From: Mesorhizobium loti
Lineage (GTDB): Bacteria > Pseudomonadota > Alphaproteobacteria > Rhizobiales > Rhizobiaceae
Assembly (NCBI GenBank): GCA_002356515.1
Contig: AP017605.1
Location: forward strand, 4,473,001-4,537,000
Length of the DNA stretch: 64,000 nt
Reading direction: 5' to 3'
Below the pieces are notes generated by a model that did not search any database, was not told the origin of the DNA, and saw nothing but the letters and a program-made list of their open reading frames with translations. The position numbers and the translations under genes are program-made. Positions 1 through 8,950 of the stretch are shown piece after piece. How positions within the stretch are numbered: the stretch's first letter is position 1; the number at the start of each line of letters is the position of its first letter.

Positions 1-219
1 GTCCTCACCGTCGCCTCGATGATCGTCAGCCTTACACTACTCGGCCTGGCTTTGAAGGCGCTTCCCGTCGGCACTGCCTATGCGGTCTGGACCGGCATCG
101 GCACCGTCGGCACGGCGCTGCTCGGCATTTGGCTGCTCGGCGAGCCCGCCACCGCGATCCGGCTCGCCTGCATCGCGCTGATCGTCTGCGGTATCATGGG
201 GTTAAAGTTCGCGGCCTGA
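1..219 (+). CDS. SMR-family multidrug/quaternary ammonium transporter (C-terminal part)
   Basis: The reading frame is open from the first base and stops at 217-219, so only the last 72 residues are present. They contain two hydrophobic helices and the small-multidrug-resistance pattern: a short Gly/Ala-rich helix with [10 protein letters not shown], the GIWLLGEP turn, and a last helix ending [17 protein letters not shown] and the GEP turn are typical of EmrE/SugE proteins, which are four-helix inner-membrane proton antiporters exporting cationic compounds. The N-terminal helix carrying the essential glutamate lies outside the window, so EmrE-like and SugE/Gdx-like (guanidinium export) assignments cannot be separated. 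The gene on the right is on the other strand, so no operon partner is visible. Confidence 0.85.
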   Translation, partial: VLTVASMIVSLTLLGLALKALPVGTAYAVWTGIGTVGTALLGIWLLGEPATAIRLACIALIVCGIMGLKFAA

Positions 220-375
220 ATGCGTCCAAGCGTCCGCGCGCTCGAACTTGGCCCGAGGGCGCGGCCGCTGGCACGACCTGCCTCAGAGGCTCAACGCGTT
301 GTTTTCACGCAAACGCCTTCAGGGCCGCTGCAAGGCGACCCTGATTCCAAATTTCGAAGCTTGGCCGCTAAGGCG

Positions 376-804
376 TTAGCGGGCTGAGAAGCCTGGGGGC
401 GTCCTGCCGGTGCGCTGCTTGCGCGCCGCATAGCGTGCGTCGCGTTTCGCCTTGCGTTCGGCTTCGTCAGCCAGCAAACGGGCGATGCGCTCGGTCTCTT
501 CGGCTTCCTTGATCTTCGCTTCAGCCAGTGCCGCCTCTTCGGCCGCAATGCGTGCCGCTTCGGCCGCTGCCTCGCGCTCGGCCTTCTCGACCGCCTCGCG
601 TGCCAGCTTCTCCTGCTTCAGCCTTGCCTTCTCGGCTTCGCGGATTTCGCGGGCCTCGAGGATCGCCTTGCGTTCGGCCTGTCGCGCCAGCACTGCGGGA
701 TCGTCTGCCGCCGGCTTTGACTTGAAGCGCTCCAGAAGCGCCTTCTTTGCCTCGTTCGCGGCATTGCGCCGCTCGAAAATGTCTTTTTCCCTGTAGATAG
801 CCAA
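376..804 (-). CDS. DUF6481 family protein, highly charged coiled coil
   Basis: About 142 residues, almost entirely Glu/Lys/Arg/Ala in heptad-like runs, predicting one long helix or coiled coil with no membrane segment. The N-terminus (MAIYREKDIFERRNAANEAK when started at TTG 804) matches my memory of DUF6481, a small alphaproteobacterial family of unknown function. A GTG at 810 is also in frame, but the AGGGA ribosome-binding site sits about 7 bases from the TTG and only a few bases from the GTG, so I prefer 804. The low-complexity composition also makes the antisense frame look open; that frame is not a gene. Role unknown; nucleic-acid or protein binding is only a guess from charge. Confidence 0.7.
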   Translation of the reverse strand: MAIYREKDIFERRNAANEAKKALLERFKSKPAADDPAVLARQAERKAILEAREIREAEKARLKQEKLAREAVEKAEREAAAEAARIAAEEAALAEAKIKEAEETERIARLLADEAERKAKRDARYAARKQRTGRTPPGFSAR

Positions 805-810
805 GTCCAC

Positions 811-1023
811 TTCCCTGAAGTCAATTCGCGAGGCTTACATACGCGCGAATGCCGAGAGTTCAAGCGCCAAAACGGTATGCCAGCCATGAAATTCCGTGAT
901 GTTGCAGCCGGGAGACGCCTTTCCACCCAAACCGACATGCACTGTTCACCGTCCGCCTCTCTGGCGGCGAGGCGATACGGTCGCTACGTCTAGTGACAAA
1001 ACCCAACACCAGGATGACATCAC
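811..1023. other. Divergent intergenic region between DUF6481 and the first LLM oxidoreductase
   Basis: This 213-base region must hold the promoters for two divergent genes. It contains a perfect 7-base inverted repeat, ATTCGCG at 824-830 and CGCGAAT at 844-850, just upstream of the DUF6481 gene. It could be an operator or part of a 5' leader structure. I see no convincing -35/-10 pair and no further reading frame. Confidence 0.4.
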
Positions 1024-2088
1024 ATGGAACTCGGTCTCTACACTTTTGCCGACGTCAGCCCGCAGCCCGGCCCCGGCGCCATCGGCCCACATGAGCGCTT
1101 GCGCAACCTGATCGAGGAGGTCGAACTGGCCGATCAGGTCGGTCTCGACGTCTTTGGTCTGGGCGAACATCACCGGCCCGATTATGCCGCTTCCGCGCCG
1201 GTCGTGGCGCTGGCCGCGGCCGCCGAGCGTTCCAAACGTATTAAGCTGACCAGCGCGGTCACCGTGCTCTCCTCGGACGATCCGGTGCGCGTCTTCCAGC
1301 AGTTCGCCACGCTCGATCTCCTGTCGGGTGGCCGTGCCGAGATCATGGCCGGCCGCGGTTCGTTCATCGAATCCTTCCCGCTGTTCGGCTACAATCTCGA
1401 GGACTATGACGAGCTCTTCGCCGAGAAGCTCGACCTGCTGCTTGCCATTCGCGATCAGGTGAAGGTCACTTGGTCCGGCAATCTGCGTGCACCGATCAAC
1501 GACCGCGGCGTCTATCCCCGACCCTTCCAGGACAGGCTGCCGGTCTGGATCGCCATTGGCGGGACGCCACAGTCCGCCGCCCGCGCGGGCGCGCTCGGCT
1601 TGCCGCTGGCGCTTGCCATCATCGGCGGCGAGCCGGCGCGCTTCGCGCCGCTGTTCGACCTTTACCGCGAGGCCGCCAAACGCGCCGGCAGTGACCCGGC
1701 GGGTCTCGCCACCAGCATCAACGTGCATGGCTTCATTGCCGAGACGACCGAACAGGCGGCCGACGACTTCTACGGCCCGCAGGCCGAAGTGATGAACCGC
1801 ATCGGTCGCGAGCGCGGCTGGGGCCCGACATCGCGGGCGCATTTCGACCAGTCGCGTGGTCCGAACGGCGCGCTGTTCGTCGGCGGTCCGGAGCAGGTGG
1901 CGGAAAAGATCGTCGCCCAGCACAGGATTTTCAACAATGACCGCTTCCTGCTGCAGATGGCGATCGGCACCATGCCGCACGCCAAGATCATGAAGGCGAT
2001 CGAACTCTACGGCACCAAAGTGGCGCCGATCGTGCGCAAGGAGACGGCGAAATCCGCGCCGGCTGTGGCCGCTGCGCCTGCTGCTTGA
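1024..2088 (+). CDS. LLM class flavin-dependent oxidoreductase
   Basis: 354 residues with the bacterial-luciferase-like TIM barrel fold: N-terminal [10 protein letters not shown] strand, the DVFGLGEHH element near residue 45, the [17 protein letters not shown] segment near 100-115, and VWIAIGGTP near 177. Family members are FMN- or F420-dependent monooxygenases or reductases; the substrate cannot be read from sequence. The ATG at 1024 follows an AGGA motif. The C-terminal 20 residues are Ala/Pro-rich and probably disordered. A second LLM-family gene lies 2.2 kb downstream (4283-5284), but similarity between them looks limited to family motifs. No operon link with the following permease is evident. 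Confidence 0.88.
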   Translation: MELGLYTFADVSPQPGPGAIGPHERLRNLIEEVELADQVGLDVFGLGEHHRPDYAASAPVVALAAAAERSKRIKLTSAVTVLSSDDPVRVFQQFATLDLLSGGRAEIMAGRGSFIESFPLFGYNLEDYDELFAEKLDLLLAIRDQVKVTWSGNLRAPINDRGVYPRPFQDRLPVWIAIGGTPQSAARAGALGLPLALAIIGGEPARFAPLFDLYREAAKRAGSDPAGLATSINVHGFIAETTEQAADDFYGPQAEVMNRIGRERGWGPTSRAHFDQSRGPNGALFVGGPEQVAEKIVAQHRIFNNDRFLLQMAIGTMPHAKIMKAIELYGTKVAPIVRKETAKSAPAVAAAPAA

Positions 2089-2206
2089 ACCAGATGAGAC
2101 AACGGCATGCCTGCGCGGCTGGGCCTGCTGGCTAACGGAACCTTGAGGCCACGCCAGCGTTTTCGATCGGCGGATTGCGCCGATTGCGGTGCGCCGTCGA
2201 GGGACC

Positions 2207-3379
2207 ATGATGAAAACCGAACCCGACGCGTTGGCCGCAGGCGTTGCCGAAGCGGCCGAATCGCGCGCCGTGGCGCGAGCCGATACCCATCTGATGCGCT
2301 CGCTGCTGGTCGGTATTTTCATCTTCATGACTGTCTATGCGCTCTACTTCGCCCGCGCCTTCTTCATGCCGGTCATGCTGGCTTTCCTGCTCGCGCTGAC
2401 ATTGACGCCGATCGTGCGGCTGCTGCGCAAGCGCGGCATTCCCGAAGTGGTTTCGGCGACCCTGCTGGTATTGCTGTCGATCGCCCTCTTTGCCAGTGCC
2501 GGCTACCTGCTCAGTGGTCCGGTCATCGATCTCCTCAACAACACCTCGTCGATCGGCCAGCAGCTCACCGAGCGGCTGGCGCAATTGCGGCGTCCGCTGG
2601 AAAGGATCATGCAGATCTCGCATCAGGTCGAACAGATGACCGAGACCTCGCAGGAGCCGGGCATCCAGAAAGTCGCGGTCGCCCAGTCCGGCATCCTGTC
2701 GTCGGCCGCCAGCAATATCCTGTCGGCGGGGACAAGCCTCACCATCATCTTCGTGCTGTCGCTGTTCCTGCTCTCCTCGGGCACGATGTTCTACGAGAAG
2801 ATCATCCAGTCCTTTGCCAGCCTCAGCGAGAAGAAGCGGGCGCTGCGCGTCGTCTATGACGTCGAGCGTGAAATCTCGCACTATCTGCTCACCGTCACCA
2901 TCATCAATGCCGGTCTCGGCACCGTCATCGGCCTTGGCCTGTGGGCGCTCGGCATGCCCAACCCGCTGGTCTGGGGCGTCGCCGCCGCCCTATTCAACTT
3001 CCTGCCCTATGTCGGCGCGTTGCTGACCATCGTGCTGGTCGCGGTGATGGCGCTGATCAGCTTCGACACCATTTCCTACGCACTGCTGGCGCCGGCCTTC
3101 GTGCTGTTGTGCGATGTCGTCGAAGGCCAGTTCGTGACCCCGATGGTGGTCGGCAGGCGCCTGGAGATCAACGCCGTGGCGATCTTCATCGCCATCGCTT
3201 TCTGGTCGTGGCTATGGGGTTTCGTCGGCGCGCTGATGGCGGTGCCGCTGCTGGTCGTCATAAAAGTGTTCTGCGACCATTTCGAGGGGCTTGGCCATGT
3301 CGGCAATTTCCTCGCCGCGCAGCAAACCGCCGTGGTGGAAGACGAACCCGTCGAGGAGAACAACAAGGCCGCCGCGTAG
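2207..3379 (+). CDS. AI-2E family transporter (PerM-like permease)
   Basis: 390 residues from the ATG at 2207. In-frame GTG 2189 would add six basic residues, but a GAGG motif sits just before 2207. The protein has an N-terminal pair of hydrophobic helices (about residues 27-75), a long amphipathic central region (about 105-180), then a C-terminal block of five or six membrane helices with the family-typical [15 protein letters not shown] and [21 protein letters not shown] segments. Members of this family export autoinducer-2 in some bacteria, or act as Na+(Li+)/H+ antiporters or solute exporters in others, so the substrate is open. The C-terminus is acidic and probably cytoplasmic. Confidence 0.9.
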   Translation: MMKTEPDALAAGVAEAAESRAVARADTHLMRSLLVGIFIFMTVYALYFARAFFMPVMLAFLLALTLTPIVRLLRKRGIPEVVSATLLVLLSIALFASAGYLLSGPVIDLLNNTSSIGQQLTERLAQLRRPLERIMQISHQVEQMTETSQEPGIQKVAVAQSGILSSAASNILSAGTSLTIIFVLSLFLLSSGTMFYEKIIQSFASLSEKKRALRVVYDVEREISHYLLTVTIINAGLGTVIGLGLWALGMPNPLVWGVAAALFNFLPYVGALLTIVLVAVMALISFDTISYALLAPAFVLLCDVVEGQFVTPMVVGRRLEINAVAIFIAIAFWSWLWGFVGALMAVPLLVVIKVFCDHFEGLGHVGNFLAAQQTAVVEDEPVEENNKAAA

Positions 3380-3452
3380 CCAACTCGCTGTGTTTGCGGC
3401 GCCCGGACCGAATGCCTATATCCGGCCGGACAATGGCCGGTGCCCCTTCCCG

Positions 3453-4286
3453 ATGAACGACGTTTCCTTCGACCTCGACGCCTATCTCGCTCGCATCGGT
3501 TACGCCGGTCCGCGGGACGCATCGCTGGATACGCTTAAGGCGCTGCATTTCCTGCATCCGCAGGCGATCCCCTTCGAGAACATCGATTCGTTTCTTGGCC
3601 AGCCCGTTCGGCTCGACATTGCTTCGCTGCAGGACAAGATCGTCCTTGGCGGGCGTGGCGGCTATTGCTTCGAGCACAATTTGCTCCTCATGCACGCGCT
3701 GAAGGCGCTTGGTTTCGAGGTCGGCGGCCTGGCCGCGCGTGTGCTTTGGGGCCATGGCGAGGACGCCATCACCGCGCGAAGCCACATGCTGCTGCGGATC
3801 GAGTTCCATGGCCGAACCTATATCGCCGATGTCGGCTTCGGCGGCCTGACCCTGACCGCGCCGCTGCTGCTCGAGCCGGGCCTCGAACAGGCGACACCGC
3901 ACGAGACCTTCCGCATCGTCGAGGCCGGCGATCACTTCCGCCTGCAGGCCGCCATCAGCGGCGACTGGCGCTCGCTCTACCGCTTCGACCTGCAGCCGCA
4001 ATATGAGGTCGATTATTCCATCGCCAACTACTTCCTGTCGACCAGCCCGACATCACATTTCCTAGGCACTGTCATCGCGGCGCGCGCCGCGCCCGACCGG
4101 CGTTACGCGTTGCGCGGCAACCGCCTGTCGATCCATCACCTTGGCGGCCGCACCGAGCAGACAGAGATAGCCACCGCCGCCGAACTCGCCGACACGCTGG
4201 AAGCCCAGCTCGGCATCATCATTCCCGACCGCACGGCTTTCGAGGCCAAAGTGCGTGAGAAAAAGATCGTGGAGACCAACGCATGA
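3453..4286 (+). CDS. nat: Arylamine N-acetyltransferase
   Basis: 277 residues from ATG 3453. Longer in-frame starts add sequence that overlaps the upstream permease and does not resemble the family. The acetyl-CoA-dependent transferase triad is visible: Cys72 in RGGYCFEHN, His111 in ARSHMLL, Asp126 in IADVGFGG. Length and motif order match bacterial NATs, cytoplasmic enzymes that acetylate arylamines and hydrazines through a Cys-acetyl intermediate. The stop codon overlaps the start of the following LLM oxidoreductase by 4 bases (ATGA at 4283-4286), so the two are translationally coupled and may act on the same xenobiotic or aromatic compounds. Confidence 0.95.
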   Translation: MNDVSFDLDAYLARIGYAGPRDASLDTLKALHFLHPQAIPFENIDSFLGQPVRLDIASLQDKIVLGGRGGYCFEHNLLLMHALKALGFEVGGLAARVLWGHGEDAITARSHMLLRIEFHGRTYIADVGFGGLTLTAPLLLEPGLEQATPHETFRIVEAGDHFRLQAAISGDWRSLYRFDLQPQYEVDYSIANYFLSTSPTSHFLGTVIAARAAPDRRYALRGNRLSIHHLGGRTEQTEIATAAELADTLEAQLGIIIPDRTAFEAKVREKKIVETNA

Positions 4287-5284
4287 CCGAACTGTCCGTT
4301 CTCGACCTGTCGCCGATCGTCGAGGGCAGCAACGCCTCGCAGTCGCTGGCCAACTCGCTCGATCTCGCCCGCCGTGCCGAACAGCTGGGCTACAAGCGCT
4401 ACTGGCTGGCCGAGCATCACAACATGCCGGGCATCGCGAGCGCCGCCACATCGGTCGTCATCGCCCATGTCGCCGGCGGCACCAAAACCATTCGCGTCGG
4501 CGCCGGCGGCATCATGCTGCCCAACCATGCGCCACTGGTCATCGCAGAGCAGTTCGGCACGCTGGCCGCCCTGTTTCCCGGCCGCATCGATCTGGGCTTG
4601 GGCCGGGCTCCCGGCACCGACATGAACACCGCGCGCGCCTTGCGCCGCAACCTCGAGGCCGGCGCCGACAATTTCCCGCAGGATGTCGTCGAGCTGATGG
4701 GCTATTTCCTCCCCGCCGAGGAAGGCCAGCGCTTGCGCGCCGTGCCGGGCGAGGGCCAGAGCGTGCCGATCTGGATACTCGGCTCCAGCCTCTATGGCGC
4801 GCAGCTCGCCGCCATGCTCGGCCTACCCTATGCCTTCGCCTCGCATTTCGCGCCGGCCGAACTCGATCACGCGCTGGACATCTACCGCTCGCGTTTCCAG
4901 CCGTCGGAACAGCTCGACAAGCCGCATGTCATGCTCGGCCTCAACGTTTTCGCCGCGCCCACCGATGCCGAGGCGCGGCTGCTGTTCACCTCGCTGCAGC
5001 AGGCCTTCGTCAATCTGCGCACCGGTCGGCCGGGAAGACTGCCGCCGCCGGTCGAGAACTATGACCGCGATCTCGACCCGATGGCCAAGACCATGCTCGG
5101 CCAGGCCTTGTCCTGCGCCGTCGTCGGCTCTCCCGAGACGGTCCGCCAGGGCATCGACGCCTTCGTGCGCCGCACCGGCGCCGACGAGCTGATGGTCACA
5201 GCGCAGATCTTCGATCATGCGGCGCGGGTGCGGTCGTTCGAGATCCTGGCTGACGCTCACAAATCGCTGTCGCAGGCGGCCTGA
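4283..5284 (+). CDS. LLM class flavin-dependent oxidoreductase (luciferase-like)
   Basis: 333 residues with the luciferase-like monooxygenase pattern: LSVLDLSPI at the N-terminus, [16 protein letters not shown] near 40-55, [14 protein letters not shown] near 73-86, and [14 protein letters not shown] near 102-115. These segments are typical of the single-chain group close to alkanal monooxygenase alpha chains and MsnO8-like proteins. It starts inside the end of the N-acetyltransferase gene (4-base overlap), which fixes the start and argues for an operon. Flavin cofactor and substrate are not determined by sequence. Confidence 0.88.
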   Translation: MTELSVLDLSPIVEGSNASQSLANSLDLARRAEQLGYKRYWLAEHHNMPGIASAATSVVIAHVAGGTKTIRVGAGGIMLPNHAPLVIAEQFGTLAALFPGRIDLGLGRAPGTDMNTARALRRNLEAGADNFPQDVVELMGYFLPAEEGQRLRAVPGEGQSVPIWILGSSLYGAQLAAMLGLPYAFASHFAPAELDHALDIYRSRFQPSEQLDKPHVMLGLNVFAAPTDAEARLLFTSLQQAFVNLRTGRPGRLPPPVENYDRDLDPMAKTMLGQALSCAVVGSPETVRQGIDAFVRRTGADELMVTAQIFDHAARVRSFEILADAHKSLSQAA

Positions 5285-5363
5285 CATTTATCCGCCAGGT
5301 GCTTTTGCCTGCAGCGATGCTCTGCTAAGTGCGGCGCATCCCCAGGCAAGAGCGAGCCTTCCC

Positions 5364-6152
5364 GTGACACATGATCTTGACGCCCGCACGCAGTTTGCCA
5401 TCGATCTGGCGCGGCGCGCCGGCGAACTCGGCCTCGAATATTTCCGCGATCTGGAAAGCCTGGCCATCGAGAGCAAGGGCCATCAGGACCTTGTCTCGCA
5501 AGCCGACCGTGAGGTCGAGCTGTTCATCCGCGCGGCCATCGCCAAGGACTATCCGCAAGACGGCATTGTCGGCGAGGAGCATGCCTCGGTTGCCGGCTCG
5601 ACCGGCTATGCCTGGGTCATCGACCCCATCGACGGCACCGCCAATTTCGTGCGCGGCATACCGGCCTGGTGCGTGGTGATCGCTTGCGCAAAGGACGGGG
5701 AGGGGGTCGTCGGCGTCATCCACGAACCGTCGACCGGCGAGACCTTTCACGGCAGGCTCGGCGGCGGCGCCTTCGTCAACGGCAGGCCGATCAAGGCAAG
5801 TGCCGCGACCAGCCTGGAAGAAGGCTCGGTGGGGACCGGATTCTCGAACCGGGCCGAGGCCGAGAACATCGCCGTGCTGATCAAGAAGATCCTCGCCGAA
5901 GGCGGCGTCTTCTTCCGCAATGCGTCCGGCGCCCTGATGTTGGCCTATGTCGCCTCGGGCCGGCTGCTTGGCTATGTCGAGGAACACATGAATGCCTGGG
6001 ACTGCCTGGCCGGCATGCTGCTGATCGAGGAGGCCGGCGGTACCGTTCTGAAGGCGGATCCCAGGACGGTGCTGCAGAGCGGGACGCAAGTCATCACGGG
6101 CGGCAAGGGCGTCTTTTCGAAGCTGCAGGCGCTTTGTTCCGGGGTGTTTTAG
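5364..6152 (+). CDS. Inositol monophosphatase family protein
   Basis: 262 residues from GTG 5364; longer in-frame starts overlap the preceding gene. The Mg2+-dependent phosphatase signature is complete: GEEH metal ligand near residue 72, WVIDPIDGTANFVRGIP (DPxDGT) near 89-105, and the C-terminal WDCLAGMLLIEEAGG motif with the catalytic-site Asp. The superfamily includes inositol monophosphatase, 3'(2'),5'-bisphosphate nucleotidase (CysQ), fructose-1,6-bisphosphatase and HisN-type histidinol-phosphatase. The sequence alone does not choose among them. It stands 79 bases after the LLM gene on the same strand and may be co-transcribed. Confidence 0.92.
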   Translation: MTHDLDARTQFAIDLARRAGELGLEYFRDLESLAIESKGHQDLVSQADREVELFIRAAIAKDYPQDGIVGEEHASVAGSTGYAWVIDPIDGTANFVRGIPAWCVVIACAKDGEGVVGVIHEPSTGETFHGRLGGGAFVNGRPIKASAATSLEEGSVGTGFSNRAEAENIAVLIKKILAEGGVFFRNASGALMLAYVASGRLLGYVEEHMNAWDCLAGMLLIEEAGGTVLKADPRTVLQSGTQVITGGKGVFSKLQALCSGVF

Positions 6153-6263
6153 CTCTGACTTTTTCGCCACGGATGGGCGGCCGGAACCTTCCTTAGCCGT
6201 CGAAGCCGATAACGGAAGCTTCATCACCTTGAATTAACCATCAACGCGAAGGAGAATCTTCCT

Positions 6264-7016
6264 ATGGCTGAGACTTCAATCGAATGGACCGACGCGACAT
6301 GGAACCCGGTGGCCGGCTGCACGATCCTGACCGCCGGCTGTACGAACTGCTATGCAATGCGCATGGCGGCAAGGCTAGACGCCATGGGAATGAACAAGTA
6401 CCAGGGCTTAACGCGCAAGACGGGTGACCGAGCCAAGTGGACCGGCAAAGTCATCACCGATCCGAGATCGCTGCCGATCCCCACGACTTGGTCAAAGCCA
6501 CGCCGTGTCTTCGTGAATTCAATGTCTGATCTCTTTCATATCGATGTGCCGGCCGATTTCATTCGGCAGGTATGGACTGTGATGGAAGAGACGCCACGGC
6601 ACACCTATCAGATTCTAACGAAGCGCCCAGAAGTCATGGCCAAGATTCTGACGCGTGGCGACTTTCCCGTTCTGCCGAACGTCTGGCTCGGGACCAGCGT
6701 TGAAGACCATCGAGTGCTGGGTAGACTCGATCACCTTCGCCGAGTGCCGGCAGCAATCCGTTTCGTTTCTCTAGAGCCGCTAATTGGGTCTGTAGCCGGT
6801 GCGAATCTCACCGACGTTCATTGGGCGATCGTTGGCGGTGAAAGCGGGCCAGGGGCACGGTACATGAATCCTCACTGGGTCGATGAGATCGAAACGATGT
6901 GCCGACGCGCGGGCACGGCATTCTTCTTCAAGCAGTGGGGGGGCAAAAACAAGAAAGCCGCCGGCCGTATGTTCAATGGTCGTATCTACGATGAGATGCC
7001 GGCAGCTACTGTTTAG
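6264..7016 (+). CDS. Phage Gp37/Gp68 family three-Cys-motif protein (DUF5131, PF07505)
   Basis: 250 residues preceded by an AAGGAGA ribosome-binding site. It opens with SIEWTDATWNPVAGC and carries the family cysteines Cys19, Cys26 and Cys29 (C-x6-C-x2-C). Family-typical segments follow: FVNSMSDLFH, LTKRPEVM, WLGTSVED, FVSLEPLIG, WAIVGGESGPGARYM and FFFKQWGGKN. The family was first named from mycobacteriophage proteins. The three cysteines suggest an Fe-S cluster in a radical-SAM-like protein, but the spacing differs from classical CxxxCxxC, so this is inference. The partner TcmP lies immediately downstream on the opposite strand and their stop codons share bases 7014-7015. Codon use is noticeably less GC-rich than that of the neighbours, suggesting acquisition. 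Confidence 0.9.
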   Translation: MAETSIEWTDATWNPVAGCTILTAGCTNCYAMRMAARLDAMGMNKYQGLTRKTGDRAKWTGKVITDPRSLPIPTTWSKPRRVFVNSMSDLFHIDVPADFIRQVWTVMEETPRHTYQILTKRPEVMAKILTRGDFPVLPNVWLGTSVEDHRVLGRLDHLRRVPAAIRFVSLEPLIGSVAGANLTDVHWAIVGGESGPGARYMNPHWVDEIETMCRRAGTAFFFKQWGGKNKKAAGRMFNGRIYDEMPAATV

Positions 7017-7894
7017 AAAAGGTTGCCCTGTCTCTGCTTGTTGGCAGCGACCTTCCAAAACGCCAGGGCAAGCTCATGCTTGGCCGCCAGCAGAAGCCAA
7101 TATAGTGGCTGATTGCCAGGCCCGGTTATTAGCTTGGGTTCCGGGGAGGGCCACACGCCAAGTCGTCCAACAAGCTCAGACCAATATCGCAAAATTGCCT
7201 GACGTGTTGCCTTAGCGTTTCCCGCTTTGATGGCGTCACGCCAGCCAGGAATGAAGGCATCGAGCACCGTAGAGTCGCCCGACGAGTATTTGTCGAGGTT
7301 CCGCTGTAGGTCCATCTGGCTGACATGTACGAGCATGTCGATGTACCGGAGGTCTGATAGCGTCCTGATTATGTCGAAGTTGAGTGTCTCTAGGTTGTAA
7401 GGATCCAGGTATGCGAAATTCAAGCTGTGAGGGTTCACAAGGCTGACGATTGTCTTGACGGTGGCAACGGCATTACCTGTGAAAGCCATGACCGGAGCGT
7501 TCAGCGCGCGTAGCCGTTTCTCGCAAGCCCTGACGCGTTCGGCTTCGATGTCTCCGATATATACCGCAGAGAATGGCGTGTTGCTGTCTACGCCCTTCTT
7601 CCAGGCTGCAACTACACCGCCATCAATGAATTCATTGGTGCCGCGAATCCGGCATCTGCCAGGTCCACAGAACGGATCAATCAGAGTTGCGCCAGCCTTG
7701 CCCTGGTCGAGCCATTTCGATCGTACGCCGCGACTGATGTCGACATAACGACATAGATAATCGTGCTTGGTTTTGGCCCAGGCGCCCACCTCCTCCACAG
7801 GTGATCCGTCGTCACCTTCAACAAGCTGCCCCACCAGTGCCCCCTCTTTGATCGATCCAACCACCTTTAGGATCAATCGACAAGCGACGAGCAT
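7013..7894 (-). CDS. tcmP: Three-Cys-motif partner protein TcmP (methyltransferase-like)
   Basis: 293 residues. The body matches TcmP (TIGR04474), a family found next to PF07505 proteins as here. Rossmann-type methyltransferase elements are readable: LIDPFCGPGR (71-80) resembles motif I, the acidic GDIEAER (114-120) follows the second strand, and LDPYN (163-167) resembles the catalytic DPPY motif IV of amino-methyltransferases. An SAM-dependent nucleic-acid or small-molecule transfer is plausible but unproven. The start at 7894 has GAGGA just upstream and lies 19 bases after the MarR stop, so it could be transcribed from the hydroxylase operon. The first 35 residues are weakly conserved in appearance, and a later start is possible. 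Confidence 0.88.
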   Translation of the reverse strand: MLVACRLILKVVGSIKEGALVGQLVEGDDGSPVEEVGAWAKTKHDYLCRYVDISRGVRSKWLDQGKAGATLIDPFCGPGRCRIRGTNEFIDGGVVAAWKKGVDSNTPFSAVYIGDIEAERVRACEKRLRALNAPVMAFTGNAVATVKTIVSLVNPHSLNFAYLDPYNLETLNFDIIRTLSDLRYIDMLVHVSQMDLQRNLDKYSSGDSTVLDAFIPGWRDAIKAGNAKATRQAILRYWSELVGRLGVWPSPEPKLITGPGNQPLYWLLLAAKHELALAFWKVAANKQRQGNLF

Positions 7895-7913
7895 TTCCTC
7901 GCGTCAACGCCGC

Positions 7914-8369
7914 TCACGCCAGCTTGGCCAGCAGCTTCATGAAGGTGGCGATCTCCTTGGCCGAGAGTGGCGCCAGCGTTTCCCTGGTGATTTCGCGCGC
8001 CAGCGGGATCAGGCGTTCGATGGCGTCGCGGCCTTCGGCGGTCAGATTGACCAGCAGCCGCCTTTTGTCGACCTCATGCTTGGAAAGCTCGACCAGGCCG
8101 CGCGCCTTCAGCCGGTCGATAACGCCTTTCACCGTCGCGGCATCCATCGCGATCAGCGTGCCGAGCTGGTTCTGCGAGGTCTCGCCGACATCGCGCAGCT
8201 TGGCGAGCGCGGCGAATTGCGGCGGCGTCAGGTCGCCGATATGCGCGGCGAAGATCGAGACATGGCGCTGGTGCGCCTTGCGCAGGATGAAGCCGACCTG
8301 CTCCTGCAGCAGGTAATCCTGCTCCTCGGGCTCCTCGGCCTCGACCAGCTTGAGCTCCCCGCCGCTCAC
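7914..8369 (-). CDS. MarR family transcriptional regulator
   Basis: 151 residues from GTG 8369, which overlaps the stop of the upstream PF06684 gene by 4 bases (GTGA); a longer frame would run into that gene. The winged helix-turn-helix is clear: DLTPPQFAALAKLRDVGETSQNQLG, the recognition helix MDAATVKGVIDRLKARGLV, and the wing KHEVDKRRLLVNLT with the family-typical DKR. MarR proteins are dimers that repress nearby genes and release DNA on binding aromatic ligands. As the last gene of the molybdenum-hydroxylase operon it probably controls that operon; the palindrome at 15174-15191 is a candidate site. The effector is likely the pathway substrate, by analogy. Confidence 0.92.
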   Translation of the reverse strand: MSGGELKLVEAEEPEEQDYLLQEQVGFILRKAHQRHVSIFAAHIGDLTPPQFAALAKLRDVGETSQNQLGTLIAMDAATVKGVIDRLKARGLVELSKHEVDKRRLLVNLTAEGRDAIERLIPLAREITRETLAPLSAKEIATFMKLLAKLA

Positions 8370-8950
8370 CGCAGCCCGTCCCAGGCCTTGATGCCGTCGG
8401 CGGCAAGACCGCCCATGCGATTGTGGATGCGCGGGCCGCAGGTCATGGCGAGGCAAAACAGGATCTCGTCGGGGCGCGGACCGTCGCTGATGCCGACTTC
8501 CATGGCGTCGAAATGGCTGCGCACATAGGCGGCGTTGATGTGGCCGAGCGGCACGTCGAGCTTCGAGCCGAAGGCGCCGACTTTCTTGGCCGATGGCACG
8601 ATCGCCTTGGCGTCGCCGAGCCGCTCGCGCATCGCGTAGCCGCCGGGCACATGCCAGAGCGCGCCATGCTCCAGCTCGCCCGCCGTGCCGACGATGGCGC
8701 CCTTGCCATAGCCGTCGATCTGTTTGACGTCGCCACCCAGTGCCGCGATCAGCCGGTCGGAAAGCAGCAGGCCGAGCGGCTTCAGATCGTCCATGGCGCT
8801 CTGCAGATCCTCGACATAGCGCCCGGCGAACGGGTTCCTGACCACGGCCATGGCCGCCGCACGCCGGCGCGGCACGTCCGCGACCGGCCCGCCCTCATGA
8901 AATATCTCTTCGCTAAGCACCGCGATCTTGCGGATCGGAAACTCAGGCAT
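8366..8950 (-). CDS. Amino acid synthesis family protein (PF06684)
   Basis: 194 residues from ATG 8950; an in-frame start at 9046 would sit wholly inside the upstream gene. The sequence matches my memory of PF06684, often labelled amino acid synthesis or DUF1185: IRKIAVLSEEIFHEGG, RNPFAGRYVEDL, GYGKGAIVGTAGELEHGALWHVPGGYAMRE, VPLGHINAAYVRSHFD and VGISDGPRPDEILFCLAM. No reaction is established for the family to my knowledge. It overlaps UPF0280 by 8 bases upstream and MarR by 4 bases downstream, so it is a fixed member of this operon and probably acts in the same catabolic route. Confidence 0.88.
   Translation of the reverse strand: MPEFPIRKIAVLSEEIFHEGGPVADVPRRRAAAMAVVRNPFAGRYVEDLQSAMDDLKPLGLLLSDRLIAALGGDVKQIDGYGKGAIVGTAGELEHGALWHVPGGYAMRERLGDAKAIVPSAKKVGAFGSKLDVPLGHINAAYVRSHFDAMEVGISDGPRPDEILFCLAMTCGPRIHNRMGGLAADGIKAWDGLR

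Noticed and set aside
946..2328. 460-codon minus-strand reading frame over the first LLM oxidoreductase
   Set aside because: It is antisense to a gene with clear family motifs, is rich in Arg/Gly/His, and has no recognisable domain; typical GC-rich shadow.
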